Source: Pectinophora gossypiella
Lineage: Eukaryota > Arthropoda > Insecta > Lepidoptera > Gelechiidae
Direction of reading: 5' to 3'
DNA length: 64,000 nucleotides
Assembly (NCBI RefSeq): GCF_024362695.1
Contig: NC_065419.1
Span: forward strand, 6,076,678 to 6,140,677
The notes beneath the pieces are model-generated. The model was not told the DNA's origin. It saw nothing but the letters and a program-made list of their open reading frames with translations, and searched no databases. The translations under genes and the position numbers were made by a program. Position 1 is the stretch's first letter. Each line of letters starts with the position of its first letter. Positions 21,801 to 31,730 of this stretch are shown here, in pieces.

Positions 21801-24800
21801 TTCATTAAGACAGTTGACTGTTCCATTATCCTCGTAAGCCCTGGGGTCCTCTGAGAAGGACCAAATAATTGTAGTCATAAAGGCCGAAGGTTTTGAAATA
21901 GTTTGTTCTAATAATCAACGAAGGTACTTTTAAAAGTACCAAAACTTTGCCTGTCAATTTAATTCAAACCTTTGCGCCGATTGAGAAAAAAAGTATTTTG
22001 TCTATGAACTAGTTCATTCAATTTCGTGAATAGGTGGCTTTAATAAAAAAGAAATATGTATCACTTGTCGTAATTTGTCATTTTATTGGTAAAGATGGCG
22101 CGCACACGGCGACGAGGTAAAAAAAAATCAAGTTAATAATCGAATTTCGTAGTTTTTCATACACATTATTTTCAGAAATCGCAGGTAAGATAATAATCAA
22201 CAACATGACATAGTTATTTTATCAATTTTGTATCGATATCGTTAGCAATATGAAAGCAAACTTTTTTAGTCCTTTGCAAGGGACTTTAGGTGTCATGTCC
22301 GGATATTTTTCCAAAAGTTTTTTAAATTGTTATATGTGATTAAATCATACCGATATAGACTGACTTGCTTACGTGATCTTATGATTAAAAAAAACTACCT
22401 CTTCATTTTATTTCCTTTTTCCTTCTAATGATGATCTAAACTGACACCATGAATTATTATTTTTTTCCTAATAATATAAACCTAATGTACTTCCAGAGGG
22501 ACTAATCACAAACTACATCATAGAAACTAAAACTCGTTACTTATTTTATATTTAAATATGTAAGTATATACACATATTTATGACGTACAAATAGGTATGT
22601 ATGTTAATGAAAAAATACATAACCCTTTATAATAATAATATTTTTCAAATTTTACTAAAAGTAGTGACTCAAACCGGGAGTCCTTCTGGAAGAACTAAAA
22701 AAAAAACGTAATTTTTTCAAAAATGTCTTCTGTTCATCCTTACATAGGTCTCCACTTAATTTGAACCCAATCGGATAACTCTAACACTTTAAAATTTGTA
22801 CTTGAAGTGCTCGGCCTTTACGACTACAAAAATTTGGTCCTTTTCAAGGTACCACCGTCGTTTATTACTTCGAAATCGTAATTATGCTTCGGCGTTACGA
22901 GGTTATAGAAGCGATACGGCTCACCACCTATCACGTCGGTCTAACAGAAAGCTCGGTGAGGTGTGGGTACTCAGTTCATCTTGCGATAGATGGTACTTCT
23001 AACTACCCCAATTGGGATGTTAGCTTATGTTATGTTTATGTAATAATAGTAGAAGTGGAACTATGTTATAGGTTTTGGATATGGATATGGTGCTTTAAAA
23101 TTTGAGTTAACATTAAAAAACGTCCAAAGAGTTCGGCTACGTACTGGATGACAGCGGGCGGTGGCGGCAGCGACTTATCATTGTCTTTTTTGTATTTCTT
23201 TTTTTTTATGTTATTTGTTTTTTGCTATGCCCTTCCGGGTCCATATGTGGCAGTATAATGTTTTTTATTACAAATGTTTACCGTATGGTGTGCAAAAATC
23301 CTTGACTATTTTACTATGAACCGCGCGTGTTATACTATTATCCTCTAGCCTCTCCGTTTATTTGTGATTGTTGCCGTCACCGCCGTGTTGCCCTTAGAAC
23401 ATGCACTAGTAAGTAACATTGTTGTTTAGAGGCAGCCCCGGCAGCCGCGGCGCCTGCGCCGGCGCCAGCCGCAGCCGCGCCCGCGCCGAAGGCCGCGGCC
23501 GCCGCGCCCGCCGCCGCCGCTGCTCCCTCCGGAGACCGTGTGTTAGCTAGTCCCTTCGCCAAACGAATCGCTGAGCTTAGGAACGTCAGACTCGGAGGTA
23601 AGCTTTTGTACCCCTTTTTTCAATAATACGTATTTCAATTTTTATATATTATAATTGTTTCGTACAATATCATTTGGTATTTTAAGTAATACCTAAATAT
23701 GACAATTTCGGGGTACATAATATTCACGATTATTATCTTCTTAAAAAAGTAAAAATACTTTAAAAGAAAATAATCATTTTTGTTATTATTTTATTATTCC
23801 TCTCTCACGTGGTTTGTGAGGTCAATGACCGACCTTACCAACCCTGGCGTCACGGTTGTTATTGGGCCACCAAAGGCACATGGCTCATGTAACGACTGCA
23901 GTACTTACTTAACTAAATAGTAGCCTGTACCAACATGTTACCTTTCATGTTATCATGTTATTTGATCAAAATCTGTCTACCCTCAAATTTCAAGGCGAGC
24001 GTTTTCATATTTGTTATTAACGGCACGAGAGCCAAGATTTTCAGTTAATTAGTGAAGTGAAAATGTGAGGTTTGTCATATTAACATGATAACGATCGGTG
24101 TAATAAACTGATAAGATAATGCTCTTCTTACACTAGAGATCTGTACCAGCTTTAGAGCTAAGATATTTTCTTTCTCTTTTTTATTATTTTTCCTTATCTT
24201 TTTTATAATTATGTTTTATATTATCATTAATTACTTTTGTATACAATTAACTTAAACCTTGAAGATGGTATGAAAATCAATAATACATTTTAATATCTTT
24301 TCTTATATATTTTTTTCCAAATTTTTCCACTTATGTGATTATTCTTTAATACAGGAACAATTTACAGGGTGTCTCATGATAGATACGTAAATTTTTGGAA
24401 TAGTTCAAATGTTATCGCACTTAGTACCTATTTATTTATATTCATTTCAAGTCTTTCTATTTATACGAATGGATATAAATAAATATTTCTAATAGCCAGC
24501 GCACATTAGAACAGATATTTGAGGATTTTTTTAAATAACAATTTTATAGTGAAGCTAATTTTTACTAAAAGTAAAAGCTAATTTTTACTTTTAATTCAAA
24601 ATATTTATATTTCGAAATCTATATCAAAGAAAATTTAAATTGAAACCGTTACGATTTAACAGAAGGGCTAGCCAAAGTGCTGGAAAAAGTGTTTTTTGCC
24701 GGGCGCAAATAGAAAGCTTTGCCTGAACCCTTAGAAAGCGCTAGCCTAAACTGCTCTGAGAGAACACTATCTTGAGACACTCTGATCTCTGCACGTGAAA

Positions 24801-27800
24801 GCGATACGGCAGTCTATCTTATTGAAAGAGAAAGAAAGATCTGAGTGTCTAACGATGGTTTTAATGTGCGTCAGATCAGGATTCTAGTTAAAAATAAATC
24901 ATTACTAACAAAATTGCACGAGTACTGTTAGTGTACAGCAACTAAGTTGAATTAGTTTTGGGACTTCGAAGGTCGCGATATGTTCTATGAGTCATTTTGG
25001 GGTTTTCAATGAGTTTGAAAAACACTGTCTTGAATGGACCAGGTTCATAAGACACCCTGAAACTTTTGCTTATTCGCTTAACTGCTGAAGCCGCTAAAAG
25101 ATTGATGTGATTTCATGCCATCTGCAGGGCAGGGCTCGGGCCTGTACGGTTCACTGAAGAGCGCGGACGTGTCCGCAGGCGGCGCGGCGCCGGCCGCCGG
25201 CGCCCCCGCGGCCCTCGCCCCGGCGCCCGGCGCCTCCTTCGTCGACATCCCCCTCTCCGGCATGCGCGACACCATCGCCAAGCGACTCTCCGCTGCCAAA
25301 CAGACCATACCTCACTACCAGCTCTCCGCGACCGTCAACATCGAGAAGACTATGGCTATGAGAGCGGCCGTCAATAAGGCGATGGAGAAGAAAGGTGTTA
25401 AGGTGGGTTCTTATTTGTCCGGCCGAGACGTTAATGCAATCTGAAGCAAACTTACAATAAGTCACAACAAGAAATAAAATGTATTTTCATAACTACAGTA
25501 TAATGCTGCCGACTCTGACACCAAATTAATTTTAATTAAGATTTACAGGTTTAAAACTAGTGCCATCCTTTACTTACGGGGAATTCAAAAAAGGGATAGA
25601 GCTAGTTTTAGAACTGTTAAACCAGAATAGAATTACGTATGTATCTGCTAGAATCGGGACCAAAATGCACCTTGTGAATGAAGTGTCTTAAGTTATGTTT
25701 CGGGACACATCTCTTTGCTTTGAAACAAGAAACACAAACAAGAAACATTTATTGAGAAGCTGTGTAGGTACATACATGCAGGTGTCAAACATTATAAAAT
25801 TGTCTCAACAGCATGTATGATATGATAAAATATAATATATAATAGATTTTAGTGTGAAAATTGGAATGATAAGCAGTATGGGATAAGTTATTGTCGGATC
25901 GTGTATAGAACATTGGCTAAATCTGTTACTGTCACTGTGTTGAATTAATATTTTATTTTATTATTACTGCATTATATTATGTATGTGTTACAGTTGTCAG
26001 TGAATGACTTCATTATCAAGTCGGTCGCGGCGGCGTGCAAGCGAGTACCTAGCGTCAACGCTCACTGGATGGACTCACATATTAGACAGTAAGTCACATT
26101 TATTTAGGAAACCATTAGCTCCTTTAACATAACATAACAAATACTTTATTGCACAAATAGGAAAAAACAAAAGAGAAATAGAATGAGTACAATAGGCGGC
26201 CTTATTGCTACCTAGCAGTCCCTCCTCCTCCTCTAATTCAAATTCAAAAATATCTTTATTCAGTAGGTAACATAGTTACACTTTGAATTGTCAATTTTCT
26301 TTTCTCTCTCTCCTTTCCGTCGGGGACACCGTTAGTGTTTTTTAATTATTCGTTTGATGCTTCCTGAGGTAAAAATAGTTAAGTAAGAGTCGGCCTCCGT
26401 GGTCCAGTGGTTGAGCGTTGGGCTCACGATCCGGAGGCCCCGGGTTCGAATCCCGTTGGGGACATATAACAAAAATCACTTTGTGATCCCTAGTTTGGTT
26501 AGGACATTACAGCCTGTTGATCAGCCTGTAATGTCCTGAGTCTATTTGTTTATGGTATGCCAGTGTAAGTACCTGATTTTTTTTATCGAAAATGTGTTTC
26601 ATTTCTTAACGGCCGCCGTGGTCAGCTGGTTGAGCGTTGGACTCACGATACGGAGGTTCTGAGTTCCAATCCCGGTGAGGACATTAATCACAAAAAACCT
26701 TTTTGGTTCTTAGTCTGGTTAGGACATTGCGGAAGTGACCAATCACAGCGTGCTAGAGAGCGAAGCGCTCGCTTCTTCGCCGTGATTGGTCGATTCCTGC
26801 ACACCTCCGCTGGTCTCCTCTCCACTCCGCGTTAGTGGAAACCCACTTAACAGCTTTACAGAATAGACAGTTAATAGTTTTCTAATTAACATGTTTACCT
26901 TTCTAGGTTCTCAAACGTAGACGTGAGCGTTGCGGTGGCGACTCCCACTGGCCTCATCACACCGATTGTGTTCAACGCGGACTCCCGCGGCATCATCGAC
27001 ATCTCCAAGACGGTGAAGGAGTTGGCGCAGCGGGCCAAGGACGGCAAGTTAGCCCCGGCGGAGTACCAGGGTGGCACTGTCACTGTGTCCAACTTGGGCA
27101 TGTTTGGTGAGTCAATGCACAGATTACCCGCTTCTTATACCGTGTGGGTTGAGAGGTGGATTACCAACCTCATCACTAATAGTGATCAGTCAGGCCTAAC
27201 GGCCTTTGGCGGCTCAGTAATAACCCTGACACCAGGGTTGATGAGTTTTTTTTACCTTTGATGGGTTTGCTCTACGCCTTAGATTTTCCCGAAGGCATTC
27301 ACGAGGCCTAAGATGGAGCGAGCTCGTCCAGAAGGTGCTAGGGAGATGATGATGATTGTTGAATGTGGACTTTTTAACCGCCTAAATGTTAATTATTTGT
27401 GTTTTGTGCACCACCACCTATCGTTGGTCTGACAAAAAGCTCGGTAATGTGTGGGTACTTAGTTCATCTTGCGATGGATGTACCTCTAACAAGATATAGT
27501 AGCTTATGTTATGTGTGTGTTTTTTCAGGTATAACGATGTTCAACGCGATAATCAACCCGCCGCAGTCGCTGATCCTGGCATGCGGAGGTGTTCAGGAGT
27601 TGATCGTGGAGGATGAAGATGCGCCTAAAGGGTTAGTCTATTAGTGTTGTACCTGTCTATACATTTTTTTTTAAATATGTAATCACTTTGTGAGACTGTC
27701 CTTTGTTTGGTAAGGACTTTTCAGGCTTGAATCACCTGATTGTCCGAAAAAGTAAGATGATTCCGTGCTTCGGAGGGCACGTTAAGCCGTTGGCCCCAGC

Positions 27801-29226
27801 TATTAGCTGTAAAAACACCACCAACCCGCAGTGGAGCAGCGTGGTGGAGTATGCTCCATACCCCCTCCGGTTGATTGAGGGGAGGCCTGTGCCCAGCAGT
27901 GGGACGTATAAAGGCTATTTATGTTTTATGTATGTATGTAACCACAAGAGGAGTGTGTCAGAATCGAAGCAAATGGAGATGCTTACTCCAGTAAGTGCGA
28001 GCGAGACAAACAGTCTATGCGCGCTCTCCCTTACTCCTTAGCAGCTTACGGCTATTTAGACTAAAGTAAGACCCAGAGGGGGTGAGGTAAATAGCTCGGC
28101 GCCCGATACAAATTGGTGCGGGGCGCAGAGTTACCGTTCTATACGTAATGTTATTCTTTATTATAGGCTCACCACCTATAACATTGGTCTAATAGAAAGT
28201 TCGGTATGGGTGGGTACTTAGTTCATTTTGCGATGGATGTAATCAAAAAGAAAAAGTTCAATCACTGAGCCCTATGAACCATTTGTAAACAGTGGTGAAA
28301 TTATGAACCATTAGGCCCTGCGCAGACGACAGACTATCCGTGACGCACTTTTTAGTCTGTGAAAATATAACCTATGCAATTATATGCAGTAACGCACACG
28401 ACGCGCAAAAAGTCCGGCGCGTTACTGCATATAATTGCATAGGTTATATTTTCACAGACTAAAAAGTGCGTCACGGATAGTCTGTCGTCTGCGCAGGGCC
28501 TTAGTCGTCATATGTAAAAAAAATCATGTTTTTGTAGGTGTTTTTGGTCTATTACAGAGACGACATGTAACAGGAGGTCTTAAGTGCAACCAGTTAATTT
28601 ATTACTTTGCAAGAAACTGATTGGACTTTGCAGCTTATCGTACCTCTGACTCCAATTGGGATATAAGGAATGCATCTGCATCTTTATATAATTGGGATAT
28701 TATATAAAGATGCAGGATCTGGCAGGAACGGGTACACCTCCCAAAACCTTTTGTTTCGCCGTCCGAGAGACCTCCGCCAGGTCTTGATTTGCCTTGGGTT
28801 ACCTGGAAGTCTCTAAATAGACTTCGGACTCAGGTGGGCCGAAGTAAGGACAATTTGTTCAGGTGGGGTTTCTCGGATGGGTCGGACTAAAAGTGCAAGT
28901 GCGGCAGTGTTCCCCAGACGATGGAACATCTTACATCTTACACCTGCACGCAGGAGGATCTGATGAGCGCTGCAGATAGCGCCATACTTGTTGCCAAGTT
29001 TTGGGCCGATACTATTTAGTTTGCCATCGACACGATAAGAAGAGTTTGGGATATAAACGTGATTTTATGTTCTGTATGTGTTATGTTGTGTTTCAGATTC
29101 CGGAAAGCGAAGTTCGCGACGTTCACGGCGTCGGCGGACCACAGAGTGATCGACGGCGCGGTGGGCGCGGAGTGGATGGCCGCGCTGCGGGAGAACCTCG
29201 AGAACCCCGCCAACATCATCCTGTGA
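18720..29226 (+). CDS. DLAT: dihydrolipoyllysine acetyltransferase, PDH complex E2 subunit (DLAT; Drosophila muc)
   Basis: Ten exons join in phase: 18720-18838, 20024-20199, 20988-21170, 21629-21664, 23430-23597, 25128-25402, 25994-26088, 26907-27106, 27529-27631, 29097-29226; 1,485 nt, 494 residues. Residues 1-40 are basic with few acidic residues, a likely mitochondrial targeting peptide. One lipoyl domain (about 70-150) carries EIETDKA with the lipoyl Lys at 109. An Ala/Pro-rich linker (about 160-205) leads to a peripheral-subunit-binding region (about 208-243, RVLASPFAKRIAE). The catalytic domain (about 266-494) ends with DHRVIDG, giving the catalytic His467 and Asp471. The enzyme transfers acetyl from lipoamide to CoA in the mitochondrial matrix and forms the PDH core. 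Human DLAT has two lipoyl domains; one, as here, is what I recall for insects. Confidence 0.95.
18839..20023 (+). other. DLAT: DLAT intron 1
   Basis: AT-rich DNA; a decayed LINE 3' end (ATTGCTACCTTAGCAATAAG to TTGTGCAAAAAAGTATT, about 19890-19995) is the only element recognised. Confidence 0.6.
20024..20199 (+). CDS. DLAT: DLAT exon 2 (start of lipoyl domain)
   Basis: The acceptor is TTTTCAG at 20023; nearer AG sites would break the phase with exon 1. It encodes KVALPALSPTMESGSIVRWE, the conserved start of the lipoyl domain. Confidence 0.88.
20988..21170 (+). CDS. DLAT: DLAT exon 3 (lipoyl-lysine)
   Basis: Phase 1 to phase 1. Contains EIETDKATMGFE with the lipoylated Lys109, and GVPVGKLLCIIVEN closing the domain. 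Confidence 0.95.
21629..21664 (+). CDS. DLAT: DLAT exon 4 (36-bp linker exon)
   Basis: Encodes AAAPAPAPKKK, phase 1 to phase 1, with an AACAG acceptor and a GTATAT donor. It is the short start of the flexible linker. Confidence 0.85.
21665..23429 (+). other. DLAT: DLAT intron 4, with a possible 9-bp microexon
   Basis: Contains a LINE-derived repeat (22885-23040, ACAGAAAGCTCGGTGAGGTG) and, at 22176-22184, AAATCGCAG between a TTATTTTCAG acceptor and a GTAAGA donor. The microexon would keep the phase and add three residues (E, I, A). It is not included in the main model. Confidence 0.4.
23430..23597 (+). CDS. DLAT: DLAT exon 5 (Ala/Pro linker and subunit-binding domain)
   Basis: The acceptor is TTTAG at 23429; the overlapping AG two bases on would break the frame. 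About 30 Ala/Pro residues, very GC-rich, then RVLASPFAKRIAELRNVRLG, the start of the E1/E3-binding domain. Confidence 0.9.
23598..25127 (+). other. DLAT: DLAT intron 5
   Basis: Holds a minus-strand SINE-A tail (23805-23925) and a TIR element (24365-25059). The rest (23930-24360) is AT-rich without recognised features. Confidence 0.6.
24365..25059. mobile_element. 695-bp TIR element in DLAT intron 5
   Basis: The left end CAGGGTGTCTCATGATAG and the inverted right end TCATAAGACACCCTG form matched termini. No transposase frame was recognised, so it is taken as non-autonomous; its superfamily is unclear. Confidence 0.6.
25128..25402 (+). CDS. DLAT: DLAT exon 6 (end of binding domain, start of catalytic domain)
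   Basis: Phase 1 to phase 0. A second Ala/Pro linker is followed by FVDIPLSGMRDTIAKRLSAA and QTIPHYQLSATVNI, the conserved entry to the acyltransferase domain. Confidence 0.95.
25403..25993 (+). other. DLAT: DLAT intron 6
   Basis: 591 bp of AT-rich DNA in which nothing was recognised beyond the splice sites (GTGGGT donor, GTTACAG acceptor). Confidence 0.7.
25994..26088 (+). CDS. DLAT: DLAT exon 7
   Basis: Phase 0 to phase 2. Encodes LSVNDFIIKSVAAACKRVPS and NAHWMDSHIRQ of the catalytic domain. Confidence 0.95.
26125..26280 (-). mobile_element. LINE 3' end
   Basis: ATACTTTATTGCACAAATAG and AGGCGGCCTTATTGCTACCT are the reverse of the recurrent LINE 3' end that terminates GTGCAATAAAGTATT. Other copies are at about 2050-2180, 4456-4590, 37737-37870 and 63905-63990. 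Confidence 0.6.
26394..26560 (+). mobile_element. SINE, tRNA-Val-like head, 3'-truncated
   Basis: Head GGCCTCCGTGGTCCAGTGG, loop CTCACGA and B-box GGTTCGAATCC, then ATCACTTTGTGATCCCTAGT and GGTTAGGACATTACAG. The core and tail are missing. It lies in DLAT intron 7. Confidence 0.75.
26608..26830 (+). mobile_element. SINE head fused to a hairpin tail
   Basis: A second tRNA-Val-like head (GGCCGCCGTGGTCAGCTGG, B-box-like GAGTTCCAATCC) runs into GGTTAGGACATTGCGG. Then GACCAATCACAGCG is answered by CGCCGTGATTGGTC about 30 bp later. The tail differs from families A and B and may be a separate insertion. Confidence 0.5.
26907..27106 (+). CDS. DLAT: DLAT exon 8
   Basis: Phase 2 to phase 1. Encodes VDVSVAVATPTGLITPIVFN and GGTVTVSNLGMF, both strongly conserved in E2 enzymes. 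Confidence 0.96.
27140..27330. repeat. inverted pair of SINE-A tail fragments plus another repeat
   Basis: 27140-27178 matches the SINE-A tail in minus orientation (CGTGTGGGTTGAGAGGTGG), while 27190-27245 matches it in plus orientation (CCTTTGGCGGCTCAGTAATA). 27250-27330 (GAAGGCATTCACGAGGCCTA) also occurs at 46165-46205. It lies directly after DLAT exon 8. Confidence 0.5.
27529..27631 (+). CDS. DLAT: DLAT exon 9
   Basis: Phase 1 to phase 2. Encodes ITMFNAIINPPQSLILACGG; the donor is GTTAGT. Confidence 0.95.
27676..27915 (+). mobile_element. SINE family B, 5'-truncated
   Basis: Begins inside the body (ATCACTTTGTGAGACTGTCC), carries the core (TTCGGAGGGCACGTTAAGCC) and the complete B tail ending CCCAGCAGTGGGACGTATA. 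The tRNA head is absent. Confidence 0.8.
28314..28500. mobile_element. MITE with two perfect 82-bp inverted arms
   Basis: Left arm 28314-28395 and right arm 28419-28500 are exact reverse complements around a 23-bp spacer. The termini are GGCCCTGCGCAGACGACAGA. TTA is duplicated on both sides (28311-28313, 28501-28503), as for PIF/Harbinger elements. Perfect arms imply recent arrival or conversion. Confidence 0.88.
28735..29022 (+). pseudogene. LINE ORF C-terminal remnant
   Basis: Encodes WKSLNRLRTQVGRSKDNLFR, WGFSDGSD, a stop, KCKCGSVPQTMEHL and SAILVAKFWADTI then a stop. This is the Cys/His-containing C-terminus of a LINE polyprotein with a nonsense codon. It ends about 75 bp before the DLAT exon 10 acceptor. 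Confidence 0.7.
29097..29226 (+). CDS. DLAT: DLAT exon 10 (active site)
   Basis: Encodes ASADHRVIDGAVGAEWMAAL and ends ANIIL-stop. It holds the catalytic HxxxDG motif. Confidence 0.96.
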
Positions 29227-31567
29227 ACACATCAACACCGACTCTTATCCGTTTGCTAAGTGGACAACGTAAACTATTAGCTACTAGATTTTATAAGCAC
29301 AAGTTTTTTCTTACGTCTCCTCAGCGGTTACTGTACTAACCGTGCACCATGATGACCTGTCTTGAGGCATTAAACTCATAAATCCAGTTTTATACTACAC
29401 ACGCGTTCTCGAGAACAGTTGTGAAAGACAACGCGACGGTAGATAATATTATTAGTGTTCTACATATTGGCTGCGGACATTATTAAATGGGTGACCGTTT
29501 GCTCTTACGTAAATAACAATCTGACGGTGAAGTCCTATCGAAGAGTATTGGGCATTCTGGTGTCGGTACCCCTTTCGGGAATATACCGATTTGGCGTATA
29601 TTTCCTACGAAAAGAAAGTATTCGTTGATGTATAAATTATGATTCGGTAACGATGCTAGCTCATCCTCACTCCGCCCATTCTTCATAATAGGACCTTTCA
29701 TATGCATCGAACGATTTGCTACGTACATTTTGTATTACTTTTCGGTGAGAATTTTAACGAAATCCCTATTTATTATTGTATTTTTTTAAATACTTTTTTT
29801 CAACAATTTATTTTATAATAAGTATACTTTCTTTTTATCGAAGGTGTCCAATTAACAAATAGAAAAGAGATGAACACTGTCATGTCCTTCGATTACATTG
29901 GGTGTTTAGGCAATTATCATCACCGCGAATCTAATGTGATAAGTAGATAATCGAAATTTGTTAAAGTCAACTTACGTATGTTATACCGTACTGCCACAGT
30001 CCATTTATTCGAAGGACTTGCGGGTAACTTGTTAAGAAATTATTTATTTATGTACTAAGGAATGATAGTCATGCAGACACTTATCATGTTCTTATTATCG
30101 TAAAGTGATTGGATCGATGTTCTTGCATATGCTAGTACGTATTAGTCCAGCTCGACAACAAACGGTACAACATCTAGTGTTTGAGTGTCAAAGCGATGGT
30201 ATTGGAGAAAGCAATGGTTTCCAACACATTGAGCTTGCATTTGTGTACAAATTTGACTTAGTAGTACGGATCAAAGGTCTATTGAACTGTTTATTTATTT
30301 TCATCATCATTTATTTTTATATTTGTGAAATTATTTGGAGATATGTAATACTTATAGTCAGTGTAAATATGCGACTTTGTGATGGCACAAGGCAAAAGTA
30401 ATGTTGTTGTTTTCGTACCAACAGTTTCGACATGTTTTGAAGCTAGGTTTTATGAACGTTAGTGAATTATATTTTACATAAATTATTGTTTGGTTTTATT
30501 TACACCTTGTAGCAAGTAATATACTTAAGTATAAAGCGATATTGCAATTTGACATTTGCGCTTATTACTTTTTACACATTTTTTCTTAGGTTTTGGCTTC
30601 GTGCAGCTTGCGCATTTGTCACAGACAAAGGAAAAATTAAGGAACTGCTTTTTTATTTATTTGCTTAATGTAATGTTTAATGGGTTAGAAACCCCTTTTT
30701 GCCTGTCGAACGAAGCGATCCGCGTTATGTACAATAATGCGTTCTATGTGTAAGATAATTCAAAGGAGTGATTGTGCAATTTTTTTTAAATCCAGGAATC
30801 GGTACTTGAAGACTGCAGGTTAACTGAAACGAACTGAAAAACTAACTAACTATAAATAAGTACTTTATGGTTCGTTGTTTGTGTTTTTCGTTTTATTTAG
30901 AAATTGATCTTCGAACACTAAAAAGTCCACGTTATTATTACCTACATTATTTATAAACCTATATTATTTATATACCGCATCCATTATACGATCTATCGAC
31001 TAGTGTAAATGGACGGAAGTAATAGAATTTATTATCTGTAAACTACTTGGTCCGCGGAGGTCCGTGTTGCTCTATGATATTTTTACGGCATAGAGCATAG
31101 AGCACCCACCGGACCTCCATACGATGATGAGGTGATGCTGATAATACTGACTTCCGTTATAATCGCAACATGAACGTACTAAAGTGGCCCAAATATTTGA
31201 TTAAACCTCATTTGGTCACGTGTGGGTCATGGCCAAAGAAAATGTAATGCGTGTTATGTGATCGTGATTGTCACAGGCGCGTCACGTCATGTCACGGACA
31301 GTGTCAAATTTTGTTATTTACCCCTTTCAGTAGCTCAAATAAAAACATGAACAGACTGAAAAATAACGACTTGTTAAAAATCATCCGGATTACTACATAA
31401 TTACTTTTTTAAGTTGTAAATACGTTAAAGGAACTCTCACTGACTTAAAACGAATATCGCGAGTAGCTGCAAGTTGTCGTATTTATGCCTTGTGGCTCTG
31501 CCCACCTCGTTAGCGACTCCAGGCGTAAATTTATGTAATAAAACTTACAGAAACCAGCCAAGTAAAT
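29227..31567. other. intergenic DNA between DLAT and the MORN gene
   Basis: DLAT 3' UTR followed by AT-rich DNA. An ATTAAA at about 29368 is one candidate poly(A) signal. No exon or transposon was recognised with confidence. Confidence 0.5.
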
Positions 31568-31730
31568 ATGACGGACACATCGGAAACCGAGTCTGAAGTG
31601 GTGAAGAAACCAGCTAAGGAGAAGGAGATAACAGTGGTTCAAGACCAAGGACGGTTTCTTCATAGCACTGGTGATACGTACGATGGGTTCTTCGAGGCTA
31701 AAAAGAAGGATAAGAGTGTTAAAATGCATG
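31568..31730 (+). CDS. MORN protein exon 1
   Basis: 54 codons plus one base; the ATG is preceded by GTAAAT and the exon ends at the donor GTAAGG inside the first MORN unit, after KMH. Confidence 0.82.

Larger units (their letters stand above)
27632..29096 (+). other. DLAT: DLAT intron 9
   Basis: 1.5 kb filled almost end to end with insertions: a SINE-B (27676-27915), a dispersed repeat (28060-28160), a LINE-derived piece (28145-28255), a perfect-arm MITE (28314-28500) and a LINE coding remnant (28735-29022). Confidence 0.75.

Noticed and set aside
22095..22122. Possible exon around ATGGCGCGCACACGGCGACGAG in DLAT intron 4
   Set aside because: 22 bp between plausible splice sites is not a multiple of three and would break the DLAT frame.
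25151..25465. Open frame on the minus strand opposite DLAT exon 6
   Set aside because: It is the antisense of a GC-rich Ala/Pro-coding exon; stop codons are rare there by composition and the protein has no recognisable features.
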